Below, one piece after another: positions 1 to 8,836 of a DNA stretch of 64,000 nt. Position numbers and translations under genes: made by a program. Each line of letters starts with the position of its first letter. Within the stretch, counting starts at the first letter, position 1. Source of the stretch: CAYVIB01 sp964451365 (GTDB taxonomy: Bacteria > Pseudomonadota > Gammaproteobacteria > Pseudomonadales > Cellvibrionaceae); assembly GCA_964451365.1 (NCBI GenBank), contig CAYVIB010000009.1:95104-159103 (forward strand), given 5' to 3'. The notes beneath the pieces were generated by a model. It saw nothing but the letters and a program-made list of their open reading frames with translations, was not told where the DNA came from and ran no database searches.

Positions 1-2
1 TG

Positions 3-1568
3 GTGGCCGGCTATGACTTTATCAGCAGCACCACCGCTTCGGGCGATGGTAATGGAATCGATATCGATCCAAATGACATGGGCGATTCGGACGGCTCCGT
101 GCCCAGTTCATTCCACGGCAGCCATGTAGCCGGCACCATTGCCGCGGCATCGAACAATACACGCGGGGTTGCCGGTGTCGCCTGGAACGTGAAAGTCATG
201 CCGTTACGGGCGCTGGGGATAGGCGGCGGATCCGGCTATGACATCAACCAGGCCATCCGCTACGCGGCGGGGCTGAGCAATGACTCCGGCCAGGTGCCGG
301 AGAACCCGGCGGATATTATTAACCTGAGCCTGGGTGGCCCCGGTTTTTCCCAGGTGGCCCAGAATACGATTAGCGCCGCGCGCGCCGCCGGCGTGACCAT
401 TGTCGCCGCCGCCGGCAACGACGGTAACAGCGAATTGTTCTATCCCGCATCCTACGACGGCGTGATTTCCGTCAGCGCGGTGGGGCCACAAAATACCCTC
501 GCGCCCTACTCCAACTTTGGCAGCCGCGTGGACGTCGCCGCCCCCGGTGGCGATGTACGTGGCGATATCAATGGCGATGGCTACGCGGACGGTGTGCTGA
601 GCACCGGCGGCGATGATTCAGGCGACACTGTCGCCTTCAACTTCAACTTCCAGAACGGCACCTCGATGGCAAGTCCACATGTAGCCGGTGTTATCGCACT
701 AATGAAGTCCGTCAACGGCGCCCTGACTCCGGAGCAGATTGACGCGTTGCTGTCCGATGGTGCACTCACCGATGACCTGGGCTCCGGCGGCAGGGACGAC
801 GCCTTCGGGCACGGCCTGATCAATGCCCAGAAAGCCGTGACGGCGGCGCTGAACGCCTCGGGTGAAACGCCGGAGGAAAATCCCGAACTGGGAGTAACAC
901 CAGCCTCACTTAACTTCTCCAACTCGTCCGATTTGGAAATTATTTTGCGCAACAATGGCGGAGGGATTCTTGAGATCACCGGCATTACCTCAAGTGAAGC
1001 CTGGCTGACGGTAGTCCCAACGGACAGCGTGGATGACAGCGGCCTGGGCACCTACACCGCTTCCGTCGACACCTCCGGGCTGGCCGACGGCTTGTATTCG
1101 GCAACGATTACCGTCACCACGAACACCGGCTCTTCCGTGATTCCGGTAATTGTACCGGTCGGCAGAACCGGGCAGGCAGCCGACGCGGGTTTCGTATATG
1201 TACTGTTGATTGATCTGAGCAGCGGCGCCCTGGCCGACCAGGCCAACGTCACAGCCAACAGCGGCATTTATCAGTACCAGTTCAATAACGTTCCGGCGGG
1301 CCAATACCAGATTATTGCCGGCTCCGACCGCGACAATGACGTTTATATCTGCGATTCCGGCGAGGCCTGCGGCGCCTACGCCACACTCGATCACCCGCAG
1401 GAAATCAGTGTCGAAAATGGCGACCTGGTCGATCTGGATTTTGTCATCAACTTCCCCTCGGCACTGCCCACCAACGAGACCTCCTCCAGCAAAGACAGCA
1501 CCATCGATCCCGCTGGTGTGGGTATAAGAAAACAGCAGCCAAAACAAACGGCGACAGGCATTAAATGA
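3..1568 (+). CDS. Secreted subtilisin-like S8 serine protease, 5' end outside window
   Basis: This is the C-terminal part (about 521 residues visible) of an S8 family endopeptidase. The catalytic His lies in HGSHVAGT (about residue 39) and the catalytic Ser in NGTSMASPHVAG (about residue 220). The oxyanion-hole Asn sits in AAAGNDG. The catalytic Asp block, propeptide and signal peptide must lie upstream of base 1, so the frame is open at the left edge and the GTG at base 3 is not a real start. After the protease domain, from about residue 290, comes a beta-rich tail with two immunoglobulin-like modules, as in secreted proteases of marine bacteria. The stop overlaps the start of the next gene (ATGA), so the two are translationally coupled. 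The family call is firm; the substrate is unknown. Confidence 0.93.
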   Translation: MAGYDFISSTTASGDGNGIDIDPNDMGDSDGSVPSSFHGSHVAGTIAAASNNTRGVAGVAWNVKVMPLRALGIGGGSGYDINQAIRYAAGLSNDSGQVPENPADIINLSLGGPGFSQVAQNTISAARAAGVTIVAAAGNDGNSELFYPASYDGVISVSAVGPQNTLAPYSNFGSRVDVAAPGGDVRGDINGDGYADGVLSTGGDDSGDTVAFNFNFQNGTSMASPHVAGVIALMKSVNGALTPEQIDALLSDGALTDDLGSGGRDDAFGHGLINAQKAVTAALNASGETPEENPELGVTPASLNFSNSSDLEIILRNNGGGILEITGITSSEAWLTVVPTDSVDDSGLGTYTASVDTSGLADGLYSATITVTTNTGSSVIPVIVPVGRTGQAADAGFVYVLLIDLSSGALADQANVTANSGIYQYQFNNVPAGQYQIIAGSDRDNDVYICDSGEACGAYATLDHPQEISVENGDLVDLDFVINFPSALPTNETSSSKDSTIDPAGVGIRKQQPKQTATGIK

Positions 1569-2098
1569 ATAGCTTTTCGAGGATGAATACGTTTTCGGGT
1601 AAATTCCTGCGTTCGCTCGCTTTGTGCCTTCTACTGCCATTGGCAGGCTGTAAAAACACCACCGGCGAACCGAATTCAGTGGCGCTTGAAACGCTTTACC
1701 AGCACGGTCAGTGCGGAGGAGAGAGGACGGCGAGTGCGATTTTGATCGACAATGCCGAAGCGCTGTCGGAGTGGTGGCAGGTTCTGGCGAGGATGACCCT
1801 GCCGGCGCCGCAGCTGCCCGCTCCGCTCCGGCAAGTTGACTGGAGAGAACACAACATTGTCATCATTCAAGCAGGTTCACAGCCCAGTGCGGGTTACGCG
1901 CTGAATCTGGCGGATAATACCGCCAATGTCGAGGAGCAAACACTGATTATTAATGTTCGCCTGGAAAAGCCGCCACGGGATGCCATGGTTGCGCAGGTAA
2001 TCACCAGCCCCTGCATGGCCGTCGCGGCGGCCAAAGGCAGCTATAATGCGGTAAAAGTGAAGGACAGCGAAGGAAGCCTTTTCACCTCCAGCGAATAA
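1565..2098 (+). CDS. PrcB-like lipoprotein coupled to the subtilase
   Basis: A 177-residue predicted lipoprotein. A hydrophobic signal ends in the lipobox LAGC (Cys29). The C-terminal half has the pattern of the PrcB C-terminal domain: a QPSAGYAL stretch, then beta strands and a PPRDAMVAQVITSPC segment. PrcB of Treponema denticola is a lipoprotein that stabilises and binds the subtilase-type protease complex dentilisin. Here the ATG overlaps the protease stop codon (ATGA, 4 bases), which argues for fixed stoichiometry. I infer that it is an outer-membrane-anchored partner, chaperone or inhibitor of the upstream protease. The domain call rests on recalled sequence features, not on a search. 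Confidence 0.72.
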   Translation: MNSFSRMNTFSGKFLRSLALCLLLPLAGCKNTTGEPNSVALETLYQHGQCGGERTASAILIDNAEALSEWWQVLARMTLPAPQLPAPLRQVDWREHNIVIIQAGSQPSAGYALNLADNTANVEEQTLIINVRLEKPPRDAMVAQVITSPCMAVAAAKGSYNAVKVKDSEGSLFTSSE

Positions 2099-2112
2099 GC
2101 TCCCCGGGAAAT

Positions 2113-2448
2113 TTATTTTTCCTCGCCCGATTCTTCGGAAACCGCATCATCCAGCAGTGTCTTCAACTCGCCTTTTTCATGCATTTCGGTGACGATGTCG
2201 CAACCGCCGATCAATTCACCATTTACCCACAACTGCGGGAACGTAGGCCAGTTGGCAAATTTAGGTAAATTGGCGCGAATATCCGGATTGGCCAGTACGT
2301 CCACGTAGGCGAACCGTTTGCCGCAAGCCATCAGGGCCTGGGATGTGCGCATGGAAAACCCGCACTGGGGGGCGTTGGGAGAACCCTTCATGTACAAAAT
2401 TACCGGGTTTTCCTCGATCTGCTTTTTAATGGTTTCCATTATATCCAC
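2113..2448 (-). CDS. grxD: Monothiol glutaredoxin, Grx4/GrxD family
   Basis: A 111-residue protein with the monothiol active site CGFS inside MKGSPNAPQCGFS, then the WPTFPQLWVNGELIGG segment and GGCD, which bind glutathione and a bridging [2Fe-2S] cluster. The length is typical for Grx4, which carries and repairs Fe-S clusters in the cytoplasm, often with BolA. The chosen start is GTG (sequence MDIMETIKKQIEENP), matching the usual N-terminus of pseudomonad-type GrxD; an ATG three codons further in (2439) is the alternative. The acidic C-terminal tail is ordinary for the family. Its 3' end is 14 bases from the convergent PrcB-like gene. Confidence 0.93.
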   Translation of the reverse strand: MDIMETIKKQIEENPVILYMKGSPNAPQCGFSMRTSQALMACGKRFAYVDVLANPDIRANLPKFANWPTFPQLWVNGELIGGCDIVTEMHEKGELKTLLDDAVSEESGEEK

Positions 2449-2488
2449 AATATTACAACCTCACTTGTGATTGCTGGCATGCCTATTT

Positions 2489-2511
2489 CCGACTAAATTA
2501 GTCGGTTTTTA
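2489..2511 (+). terminator. Hairpin plus T-run upstream of argD
   Basis: CCGACT (2489-2494) pairs with AGTCGG (2500-2505) around a 5-base loop and is followed by five T. It looks like a short rho-independent terminator on the + strand, but no gene on that strand ends nearby. It could be an attenuator for transcripts reaching argD or a relic. The rest of the 355-base gap (2449-2803) holds no gene that I can support. Confidence 0.45.
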
Positions 2512-2803
2512 AACGCGGCTATTGTAGCTCAGCTTGGCAGTGGTGAGAAGCCACGCCAGCGAGCCGTCATTAACCTGAAAATTAAACAAATCATCCCGAT
2601 TCAAGCCGGTGATGCGCCCCGCATCAGGTTATTAGGGCCGGTTAATAATGATTCAGACAACCCGCCGGCCAATTCGGACCAGCCAGGGAGATAAAATTTA
2701 CATAATCCTGCTTTGTGCATAGAATAAGCCTTTGATTCAGGCAGCACTCGCTGCCTGTTTTGTTTTTGGCATTTTGTTTTTTCTTTTTTTGAGATAGCGG
2801 AAC

Positions 2804-3970
2804 ATGTCGGTGTCAGCACTAATGAACACGTACGGATCAAGATCAACCACACTCATCAAAGGCGACGGCCCCTACCTCTGGGATGACCAGGGCAGGCGTT
2901 ACCTCGACGCCTTGTCAGGTATCGCCGTCTGCGGTTTGGGCTATAACCATCCCGCCGTCACGAAGGCCATTTGCGAACAGGCGGAAAAGCTGATCCATTG
3001 CTCCAACCTTTACAATATCGAACCGCAACAAAAGCTTGGCCAGGTATTGGTCGCAGTTTCCGGCATGGAGAAAGTTTTCTTCTCCAATTCCGGCGCGGAG
3101 GCCAACGAAGCCGCACTAAAAATCGCGCGCAAGTACGGCCAGGAAAAAGGTGTCGGCAAGCCGCACGTAATCACCACCGAACAAAGTTTTCACGGCCGAA
3201 CCATGGCGACGCTGTCCGCCACCGGCAATCAAAAAGTCAAGGCCGGTTTTGCGCCGCTGGTGGAGGGATTTTCCCACGTCGCCTACAACGATATCGATGC
3301 AATTAAAGAAGCCGCCAACGAGATGACCGTTGCCGTTATGGTGGAACCAATTCAGGGGGAAGGCGGTGTCAACGTTCCCGCCACCGATTATCTCAACCGA
3401 CTGCGTGAGCTTTGCGATCAGAACGGCTGGCTTTTAATTCTCGATGAAATTCAATCCGGCAACGGAAGGACAGGAAAATTCTTTGCCTATCAACATAACG
3501 GTATTCTTCCTGATGTCGTTACCACGGCCAAGGGATTGGGCAACGGCGTGCCGATTGGCGCTTGCCTGGCGCGGGGAAAGGCCGCGGAGACCCTGCAGCC
3601 GGGAAATCACGGATCCACCTTTGGCGGTAATCCTCTGGCGTGCAACGCGGCGCTCGCCACGGTAAATACCCTGTTAACCGGCGATTTTATGGCAAAAGCA
3701 GCCGCGCTGGGAGAGCAAATGATGACCCACTGCAGGGAGCGGTTTTCCGGCAACCCGAAGGTTGCCGACGTGCGCGGCAAGGGCATGATGATCGGTATCG
3801 AGCTGGCGCAGGAGTGCGGCGAACTGGTCGAGCGCGCAAAGGAAAAGAACCTGCTGTTGAATGTGACCTCGGGCAAGACAATCCGTCTGCTGCCTCCACT
3901 GATTCTGACAGAGGAACAGGCGAATACCGTTATCGATACGGTAGTTGAACTAGTAAACGAATTTGAGTAA
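2804..3970 (+). CDS. argD: Acetylornithine/succinyldiaminopimelate aminotransferase
   Basis: A 388-residue class III PLP-dependent aminotransferase. It carries the phosphate-binding SNSGAEANEAA, the HGRT motif, the LDEIQSGNGRTGK segment with the PLP-pyridine Asp (about D214), and the Schiff-base lysine in TAKGLGNG (about K243). The size and these signatures fit ArgD, which makes N-acetylornithine from the semialdehyde in arginine synthesis and often also serves as DapC in lysine synthesis. The ATG at 2804 is preceded only by a weak ribosome site. The stop is 5 bases before argF, so the two form an operon in consecutive arginine steps. Confidence 0.95.
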   Translation: MSVSALMNTYGSRSTTLIKGDGPYLWDDQGRRYLDALSGIAVCGLGYNHPAVTKAICEQAEKLIHCSNLYNIEPQQKLGQVLVAVSGMEKVFFSNSGAEANEAALKIARKYGQEKGVGKPHVITTEQSFHGRTMATLSATGNQKVKAGFAPLVEGFSHVAYNDIDAIKEAANEMTVAVMVEPIQGEGGVNVPATDYLNRLRELCDQNGWLLILDEIQSGNGRTGKFFAYQHNGILPDVVTTAKGLGNGVPIGACLARGKAAETLQPGNHGSTFGGNPLACNAALATVNTLLTGDFMAKAAALGEQMMTHCRERFSGNPKVADVRGKGMMIGIELAQECGELVERAKEKNLLLNVTSGKTIRLLPPLILTEEQANTVIDTVVELVNEFE

Positions 3971-3975
3971 TCGCC

Positions 3976-4884
3976 ATGGCGAAAAGACATTTTTTAACTT
4001 TGCTGGATTTATCACCGGACGAGCTCAAAGCGATTGTCGAGCAGGCAATCCAACTGAAAGCCGACAGGTGCGCGGGGAAAATTGCCGAGCCATTTAAAAA
4101 CAAAGTGCTGGGGATGATTTTCGAAAAATCCTCCACCCGCACCCGCGTTTCCTTTGAAGCGGGAATGGCGCAGTTGGGCGGCAGTGCCATCTTTCTCTCA
4201 CCCAGGGACACCCAACTCGGGCGCGGCGAGCCGGTGCAGGATTCCGCGCGCGTGTTGTCGCGTATGGTGGATATGGTTATGGTACGCACCTTCGATCACA
4301 CCACGCTGGAAAAATTCGCCCATTTTTCCGCTGTGCCGGTGATTAACGCTTTAACCGACAGCTTTCACCCCTGCCAGTTACTGGCGGATATTCAAACCTA
4401 TGTCGAACACAGGGGAAGCCCCGAAGGAAAAACGGTTACCTGGATTGGTGACGGGAACAATATGTGCCATTCCTATATCAACGCCGCACGGCAGTGCAAT
4501 TTTGAATTGCGCATCGCCTGCCCCGAAGGGTTTGAGCCAAATAGCGACCTGGTTAATGCCAATAAAAACCGGGTTCAGGTCATGCGCGATCCTGTTGCCG
4601 CCATCCGGAATTCGGACTGGGTCGTCACCGACGTCTGGGCCAGCATGGGCCAGGAGGACGAGCAAACGGAACGGCTGAACCGATTTTCCGGCTACCAGGT
4701 CAATCACGAACTCATGAGTTATGCGAAGAAGGATGCAGTGTTCATGCACTGCCTGCCCGCCCATCGGGGAGAGGAAGTGAGTGCGGAACTGATGGAAGAC
4801 GAACTGCATACCGTCGTCTGGGACGAGGCTGAAAACCGCCTGCACGCACAAAAGGCATTAATGCTGTTTTTGGCCAACGGCTGA
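3976..4884 (+). CDS. argF: Ornithine carbamoyltransferase
   Basis: A 302-residue anabolic ornithine transcarbamylase, forming citrulline from ornithine and carbamoyl phosphate. Visible motifs are the carbamoyl-phosphate binding KSSTRTRVSFE, the HPCQ motif, and the ornithine-binding HCLPAHRGEEV near the C-terminus. The start lies 5 bases after argD, so it belongs to the argD-argF operon. Full length, with no missing catalytic residues. Confidence 0.96.
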   Translation: MAKRHFLTLLDLSPDELKAIVEQAIQLKADRCAGKIAEPFKNKVLGMIFEKSSTRTRVSFEAGMAQLGGSAIFLSPRDTQLGRGEPVQDSARVLSRMVDMVMVRTFDHTTLEKFAHFSAVPVINALTDSFHPCQLLADIQTYVEHRGSPEGKTVTWIGDGNNMCHSYINAARQCNFELRIACPEGFEPNSDLVNANKNRVQVMRDPVAAIRNSDWVVTDVWASMGQEDEQTERLNRFSGYQVNHELMSYAKKDAVFMHCLPAHRGEEVSAELMEDELHTVVWDEAENRLHAQKALMLFLANG

Positions 4885-4934
4885 AAAAATCCCCGCCTTT
4901 AACAAAGCGTTAATTTTTGTGTCTTACTACTGTT

Positions 4935-4964
4935 GAGAGCCACGTGTGGCTCTCGGTTTCATTC
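4935..4964 (+). terminator. Hairpin after argF
   Basis: GAGAGCCAC (4935-4943) and GTGGCTCTC (4946-4954) form a perfect inverted repeat about 50 bases after the argF stop, followed by a modestly T-rich stretch. It is probably the terminator of argD-argF, though the T-run is weak. Confidence 0.55.
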
Positions 4965-4994
4965 ATTGGTGTAAGGCATATCAATTAAGCGTTC

Positions 4995-5754
4995 ATGAGC
5001 CACTACCTCCGTATAAATTGGTTGCCCGCCTTCCGCCTGTTCAGCCCGAAGGCCAATTCACCGTCTCCACTCACCGTAACAATCGCTCTCCCCGATAAAT
5101 CGTCCGTGTCGTTTGTCGACAGGCACGACTTGTCCTTTTCGATTGATATTTCCGTACTCGCCGGTGGTTTTTGGTGGGAGGGCAGTAACGGCGTCAGGCG
5201 CGGCCTGGGAACATTGCGGGTGCCGCCCCTGCAACTGAATTCCCGCAAGCTGGACAGGCTTGTGCAAAATCTCGGGTCTGTCTATTTGCGGATCGGCGGT
5301 TCCGAAGCCGATAAAATTCATTACTTCGACGCTCCCCGGGATGAACCGGATAGCCTCGTACTGACCCGGCACATGTGGGACAGCCTGAATCAATTTGTCC
5401 AACGCAACAACCTGAAACTGGTTTTTACCGTAAAGTACGGTTTATTCAAATGGAAATTGCAGGGCGACTGGCACAGCAGCGAAATGGAAAAAACTTTTCG
5501 ATTACAGTCGGGAAAATAATTATCCGTGGACGTTTGCGAGTTGGGAAATGAATTCAACGCTTACTGGGCGTTTTATGGTGTCCGCTCCCAGCCCGGCAGT
5601 CAAAACCTGGCCCGCGATTACACCACTTTTGCCCACTGAGTAATACGGTATTTCCCCCGCGTGCGAATTATGGGCCCCGGCAGCGCGTTCTGGCCCAAAC
5701 TTGGAGAAAATATTAAACTCTCAGCATCAATTTTTGGCGGATTCGAGAGAAGCG
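4995..5754 (+). pseudogene. Decayed GH79 (heparanase/beta-glucuronidase-like) glycoside hydrolase
   Basis: An open piece at 4995-5519 (174 residues) shows the GH79 N-terminal pattern: an AGGFWWEGS stretch, YLRIGGSEADKIHYF, and LVFTVKYG. The same reading frame continues past an in-frame TAA (5517-5519) as CELGNEFNAYW, which carries the family's acid/base Glu, and then past a second in-frame TGA (5637-5639) as IMGPGSAFWPKLGENI. Both continuations are recognisable GH79 sequence in the same frame, so this is one gene broken by nonsense mutations rather than several small genes. About half of a normal 480-550 residue enzyme is present; the nucleophile-bearing C-terminal part is missing where the acylphosphatase gene begins. 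No signal peptide is seen at the N-terminus. Loss of function is very likely. Confidence 0.85.
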
Positions 5755-6027
5755 CTAATAGCGCGTACTAAAACCGTCAAACCCTGTTAGCGGTTCTTCC
5801 CTGACCTCCACGGATTCCACCCGGGCTTTTTCCGGTCCCCGCCATAACCATTTTTCGAATTCGTCCAGGGCCGCTTCCGCTCCCGAAGCGATAACTTCAA
5901 CCCGCCCGTCCGGAAGATTGCGCACCCATCCGGTTAAACCCAGTTCTCTCGCCCTTGATTCGGTACTGGCTCGATAATAAACGCCCTGCACGCGACCAGT
6001 TATCCAGAAGTGTTTTGATTTTTGCAT
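5755..6027 (-). CDS. acyP: Acylphosphatase
   Basis: A 90-residue acylphosphatase. GRVQGVYYRAST holds the phosphate-cradle Arg, and GWVRNLPDGRVEV the catalytic Asn. It hydrolyses acyl phosphates such as acetyl or carbamoyl phosphate in the cytoplasm. The length is normal. Its 3' end abuts the truncated GH79 pseudogene, so the breakpoint of that decay lies right at this gene's end. Confidence 0.94.
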   Translation of the reverse strand: MQKSKHFWITGRVQGVYYRASTESRARELGLTGWVRNLPDGRVEVIASGAEAALDEFEKWLWRGPEKARVESVEVREEPLTGFDGFSTRY

Positions 6028-6144
6028 ATCCTGTAACTCGCCACGTCGATATTTTTCACTCGAGGTTTTTGATAAGGTCGAACAGGTCGCTTCACAGAGG
6101 AAGTTGAACGGTTAACCATTATCCATAGTCTTCGAGTTTGTTAG

Positions 6145-6165
6145 CCTGTTAACACTAATTCCGAC
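6145..6165. repeat. 21-base intergenic repeat, copy 1
   Basis: The 21-mer here recurs at 56702-56722 with a single mismatch. Here it is flanked by GCCTG and CAGGC. It lies in the 211-base gap between acylphosphatase and exonuclease III, where I see no gene. Probably a fragment of a dispersed intergenic element. Confidence 0.5.
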
Positions 6166-6238
6166 CAGGCAGTAACGGCTCCTGTTTTTTTGTGGGTTGC
6201 ATCGAATTATATTCACAGCCAGCGGAACAAGCTGCGAC

Positions 6239-7003
6239 TCAAATATCCAGTTCCAACAGCACGGGACAATGGTCCGAGCCCATCACGTCACACAATATAT
6301 CCACTTCTTTTATATGATCCGTCAACGCCGGCGATACAAGAAAATAATCGATTCTCCAGCCGATATTTTTCTTTCTCGCGCCAGCACGAAAACTCCACCA
6401 GGAGTACCTGATGGTATCGGGGTATTTAAAACGAAAAGTATCGACAAAACCGGCGGAATGAATATTATCCATACCGTCAATTTCCACCTGCATATAGCCG
6501 GCAGTCTTGTTGTAGTTGGCCTTGGGACGGGCGATATCAATTTCCCGGTGAGCCACGTTGAGATCGCCGCACACCACCACCGGCTTGTTCATTTCCAGTT
6601 TTTTCAGATATTGCAGGAAGTCCCTGTCCCAACCCTGGCGGTAATCCAGGCGCAGCAGTTCGCTGCCGGAGTTTGGCGTATAAACGGTAACAAGAAAAAA
6701 TTTTTCGTATTCGGCGGCAATTACGCGCCCTTCATTGTCATGTTCGGCGATACCCATGTCACATTGCACGGACAGAGGCTCGGCTTTACTCAGGATAGCG
6801 GTACCGGAATAGCCTTTTTTCTCGGCCGAATTGCTGTAAACGTGATAGCCGTCGATGGAATTCACCGTTTCAACCACCTGGTCATCCTGGGCTTTGGTTT
6901 CCTGCAGGCACAACATATCCGGATTCATCTCCAACAGTATTTCGGCAAAACCTTTTTTCATCACCGAACGTATGCCGTTGACGTTCCAGGAAATCATCTT
7001 CAT
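6239..7003 (-). CDS. xthA: Exodeoxyribonuclease III / AP endonuclease
   Basis: A 254-residue member of the exonuclease/endonuclease/phosphatase fold. It has the metal-binding Glu in LQETKA, GDLNVAH with the catalytic Asp and Asn, the SWWS and RIDYF segments of AP-site specific enzymes, and the C-terminal GSDHCP with the catalytic His. It cleaves at abasic sites in base excision repair and removes 3' blocking groups. The ARKKNIGWRIDY pattern is closer to the ExoA/APE1-type branch than to E. coli Xth, so the symbol is used in the broad sense. Confidence 0.93.
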   Translation of the reverse strand: MKMISWNVNGIRSVMKKGFAEILLEMNPDMLCLQETKAQDDQVVETVNSIDGYHVYSNSAEKKGYSGTAILSKAEPLSVQCDMGIAEHDNEGRVIAAEYEKFFLVTVYTPNSGSELLRLDYRQGWDRDFLQYLKKLEMNKPVVVCGDLNVAHREIDIARPKANYNKTAGYMQVEIDGMDNIHSAGFVDTFRFKYPDTIRYSWWSFRAGARKKNIGWRIDYFLVSPALTDHIKEVDILCDVMGSDHCPVLLELDI

Positions 7004-7059
7004 ATTTTCACCCGTTTATCTTTAACTGAAATTCTGATTTGTGAAATAGCGGTAAAAAA

Positions 7060-7995
7060 TTATTTCTTATCGTCGGGCAGGGCATCCAAAAAGCCGTTCG
7101 CCTTTAGCCAAACGGCAAAATAGTCCGGCCAGTGCCTCGCCAGTTCAAGCTCTTCTCCCAGGCCGAAACCGTGGGGACCATTTTGAAGAATATGCATTGA
7201 CACCGGAATGTCGTTTGTTCTCAATGCGCGATAGAACAGCAAACTGTTTTCCACCGGCACGGCAACATCATTGCTCCCATGCACCAGAAAAACCAAAGGT
7301 GTACCGGAATTAACATTCAGTTCCGGCGAATTGAATTCGAGTTCCCGCCTTGTGGGCGACTCTCCCAATAAGGCTTTTTGTGAATTCCGGTGGGTCCACG
7401 GCGGTTTCATGGTAATAACCGGGTAAACCAGCCCAACAAAGTCCGGCTTGTGGTCTTCACCATCAAAACCATACTGCTTCAGGAAAGCGCGATTATTCCA
7501 CTGCGTGGCAACCATCGCGGCCAGATGTCCTCCGGCGGAGAAGCCCAGCACACCGATCCTGTTTTTATCGACTCCCCACTCCTCCGCCCTGTCACGTACC
7601 ACCTGTATCGCCCGCAATCCGTCCAGCAGGGGCGCGGGATGACCAAATTCCTTCAACCGGTACTTCACTACAAAGGCGGTAATGCCCAGGGAATTTAATT
7701 TTTTTGCCGTTCTTTCCCCTTCCTTAATGACAGCGAGCCGGTGGTAAGCGCCACCGGGAAAAACGACCACCGCCGGTTTGTCGGACTTGCGCGCATATTT
7801 TCCACCGGGATGATAAATTGCCATTTCCGGCAGGCGCACATTGTATATACGCTCCTGCTCGTAACGCTCCTCGCCCCCCTCTTTCGCTTTTATCGGCATT
7901 TTTCCCTGCCACAACGGGATTCTTTCCGCCTGTCCCAGGCAAATACTGCTGAAAGATGCCAGTACCAGAACGGCTACTCGAAAAACGGTTTTCAT
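7060..7995 (-). CDS. Secreted alpha/beta-hydrolase, BD-FAE/acetyl esterase-like
   Basis: A 311-residue secreted esterase. An N-terminal signal (MKTVFRVAVLVLASF) is followed by the mature start around QAERIPLW. The catalytic triad is visible: Ser in GFSAGGH, Asp in HGSNDVAVP, His in GPHGFGLG, with the oxyanion HGG-type motif written here as FPGGAYH. Proteins with this pattern deacetylate or deferuloylate plant or algal polysaccharides, which fits the glycosidases elsewhere in the window; the substrate is not shown. I chose the ATG at 7995 because a GGAAAG site lies 5 bases upstream; the ATG four codons earlier would overlap that site. Confidence 0.85.
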   Translation of the reverse strand: MKTVFRVAVLVLASFSSICLGQAERIPLWQGKMPIKAKEGGEERYEQERIYNVRLPEMAIYHPGGKYARKSDKPAVVVFPGGAYHRLAVIKEGERTAKKLNSLGITAFVVKYRLKEFGHPAPLLDGLRAIQVVRDRAEEWGVDKNRIGVLGFSAGGHLAAMVATQWNNRAFLKQYGFDGEDHKPDFVGLVYPVITMKPPWTHRNSQKALLGESPTRRELEFNSPELNVNSGTPLVFLVHGSNDVAVPVENSLLFYRALRTNDIPVSMHILQNGPHGFGLGEELELARHWPDYFAVWLKANGFLDALPDDKK

Positions 7996-8115
7996 TATTC
8001 TTTCCAAAACAAGGTTCTTCCACAGCCTGTCAGTGGAATTTCAAAAATGGACCGGATATGGACCGAATGATAAAGGCAAAACGCAAATTTTCATATTGCA
8101 GGTTTGCCTTGGTGG

Positions 8116-8646
8116 TCACGCCTGTTGCTGGCCTTCACTTTTCTTGCTGACGCCTTCAGCTTTCGCCCTGGAGCGGGTCTTTGCCTTGGCTTTTCGCTTT
8201 CGCGCAAGCTTTCGCTCGGCCTTTGCGGTTTCTTCCGCTTTGACCTTTTTTTCCCACTCTTTTTCAAACGCGGCCAGAGCCTTGGCGCGCGCGGCGAGTT
8301 TCCTGTCGAAGGGTTTGGCGGATTTCAGTTTGCCCTCGGCGGTGGACATGATCTCCTTCGCCTCCTTCAGTGAATCCGCCAACAGCGATGCCGCGGCCCT
8401 GGCTTTCTTCAACTGGTTGGTCGCAGCGGCGGTACTCGATTTTTTGGCCGACGCGGCCGCTTTGGCAGATTGTTTGCGAGCTTTTTCCAACTGGCTTTGC
8501 AGCGATTTCACTTTCTTTTTGGCCTGGACAAACTCTTTTTCGTGCCTGGCCAGGTAATTATCGCGGGCTTTGCCGATTTTGGCTTGAATTGAGTGGAATT
8601 GCGTTTCCAGCTCTTCCAGGACATGGGTGAATTTATTGTTAGACAT
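8116..8646 (-). CDS. AlgP/histone H1-like lysine-alanine-rich coiled-coil protein
   Basis: A 176-residue, very basic, low-complexity protein. The first half is helical with heptad-like spacing (a HVLEELETQFHSIQAKIG region); the second half is rich in Lys, Ala, Arg and Glu (for example RKRKAKAKTRSRAK). This composition resembles AlgP and other histone H1-like proteins of pseudomonads, which bind DNA non-specifically. The start at 8646 (MSNNKF) has GGAGAA just upstream; longer in-frame starts add an unlikely hydrophobic leader. The function is inferred from composition only. Confidence 0.65.
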   Translation of the reverse strand: MSNNKFTHVLEELETQFHSIQAKIGKARDNYLARHEKEFVQAKKKVKSLQSQLEKARKQSAKAAASAKKSSTAAATNQLKKARAAASLLADSLKEAKEIMSTAEGKLKSAKPFDRKLAARAKALAAFEKEWEKKVKAEETAKAERKLARKRKAKAKTRSRAKAEGVSKKSEGQQQA

Positions 8647-8836
8647 GGTGGTTCTCCAATGCAATGGAAAGACGAACATAAAAACAATACCCGACATCAA
8701 TATACAAGACCGGGAGCAAGTTGGCATCCCCGGTCAAGCCCCGTTTCGCCGGCAAGGTCGAAACTCCGCGCCTCGCGGTGGTCCAAAACACCAGTGACGG
8801 GGCACAAGAGGTCGCCGGGGAATATGGCCACGGGGG

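Noticed and set aside
2517..2580. tRNA-like D-arm phrase (TGTAGCTCAGC...GGCAG)
   Set aside because: No anticodon or T-arm follows, and no cloverleaf can be formed from the flanks.
2685..2760. ArgR operator upstream of argD
   Set aside because: Weak TGCATA/ATTCA resemblances do not reach the 18-base ARG box pattern.
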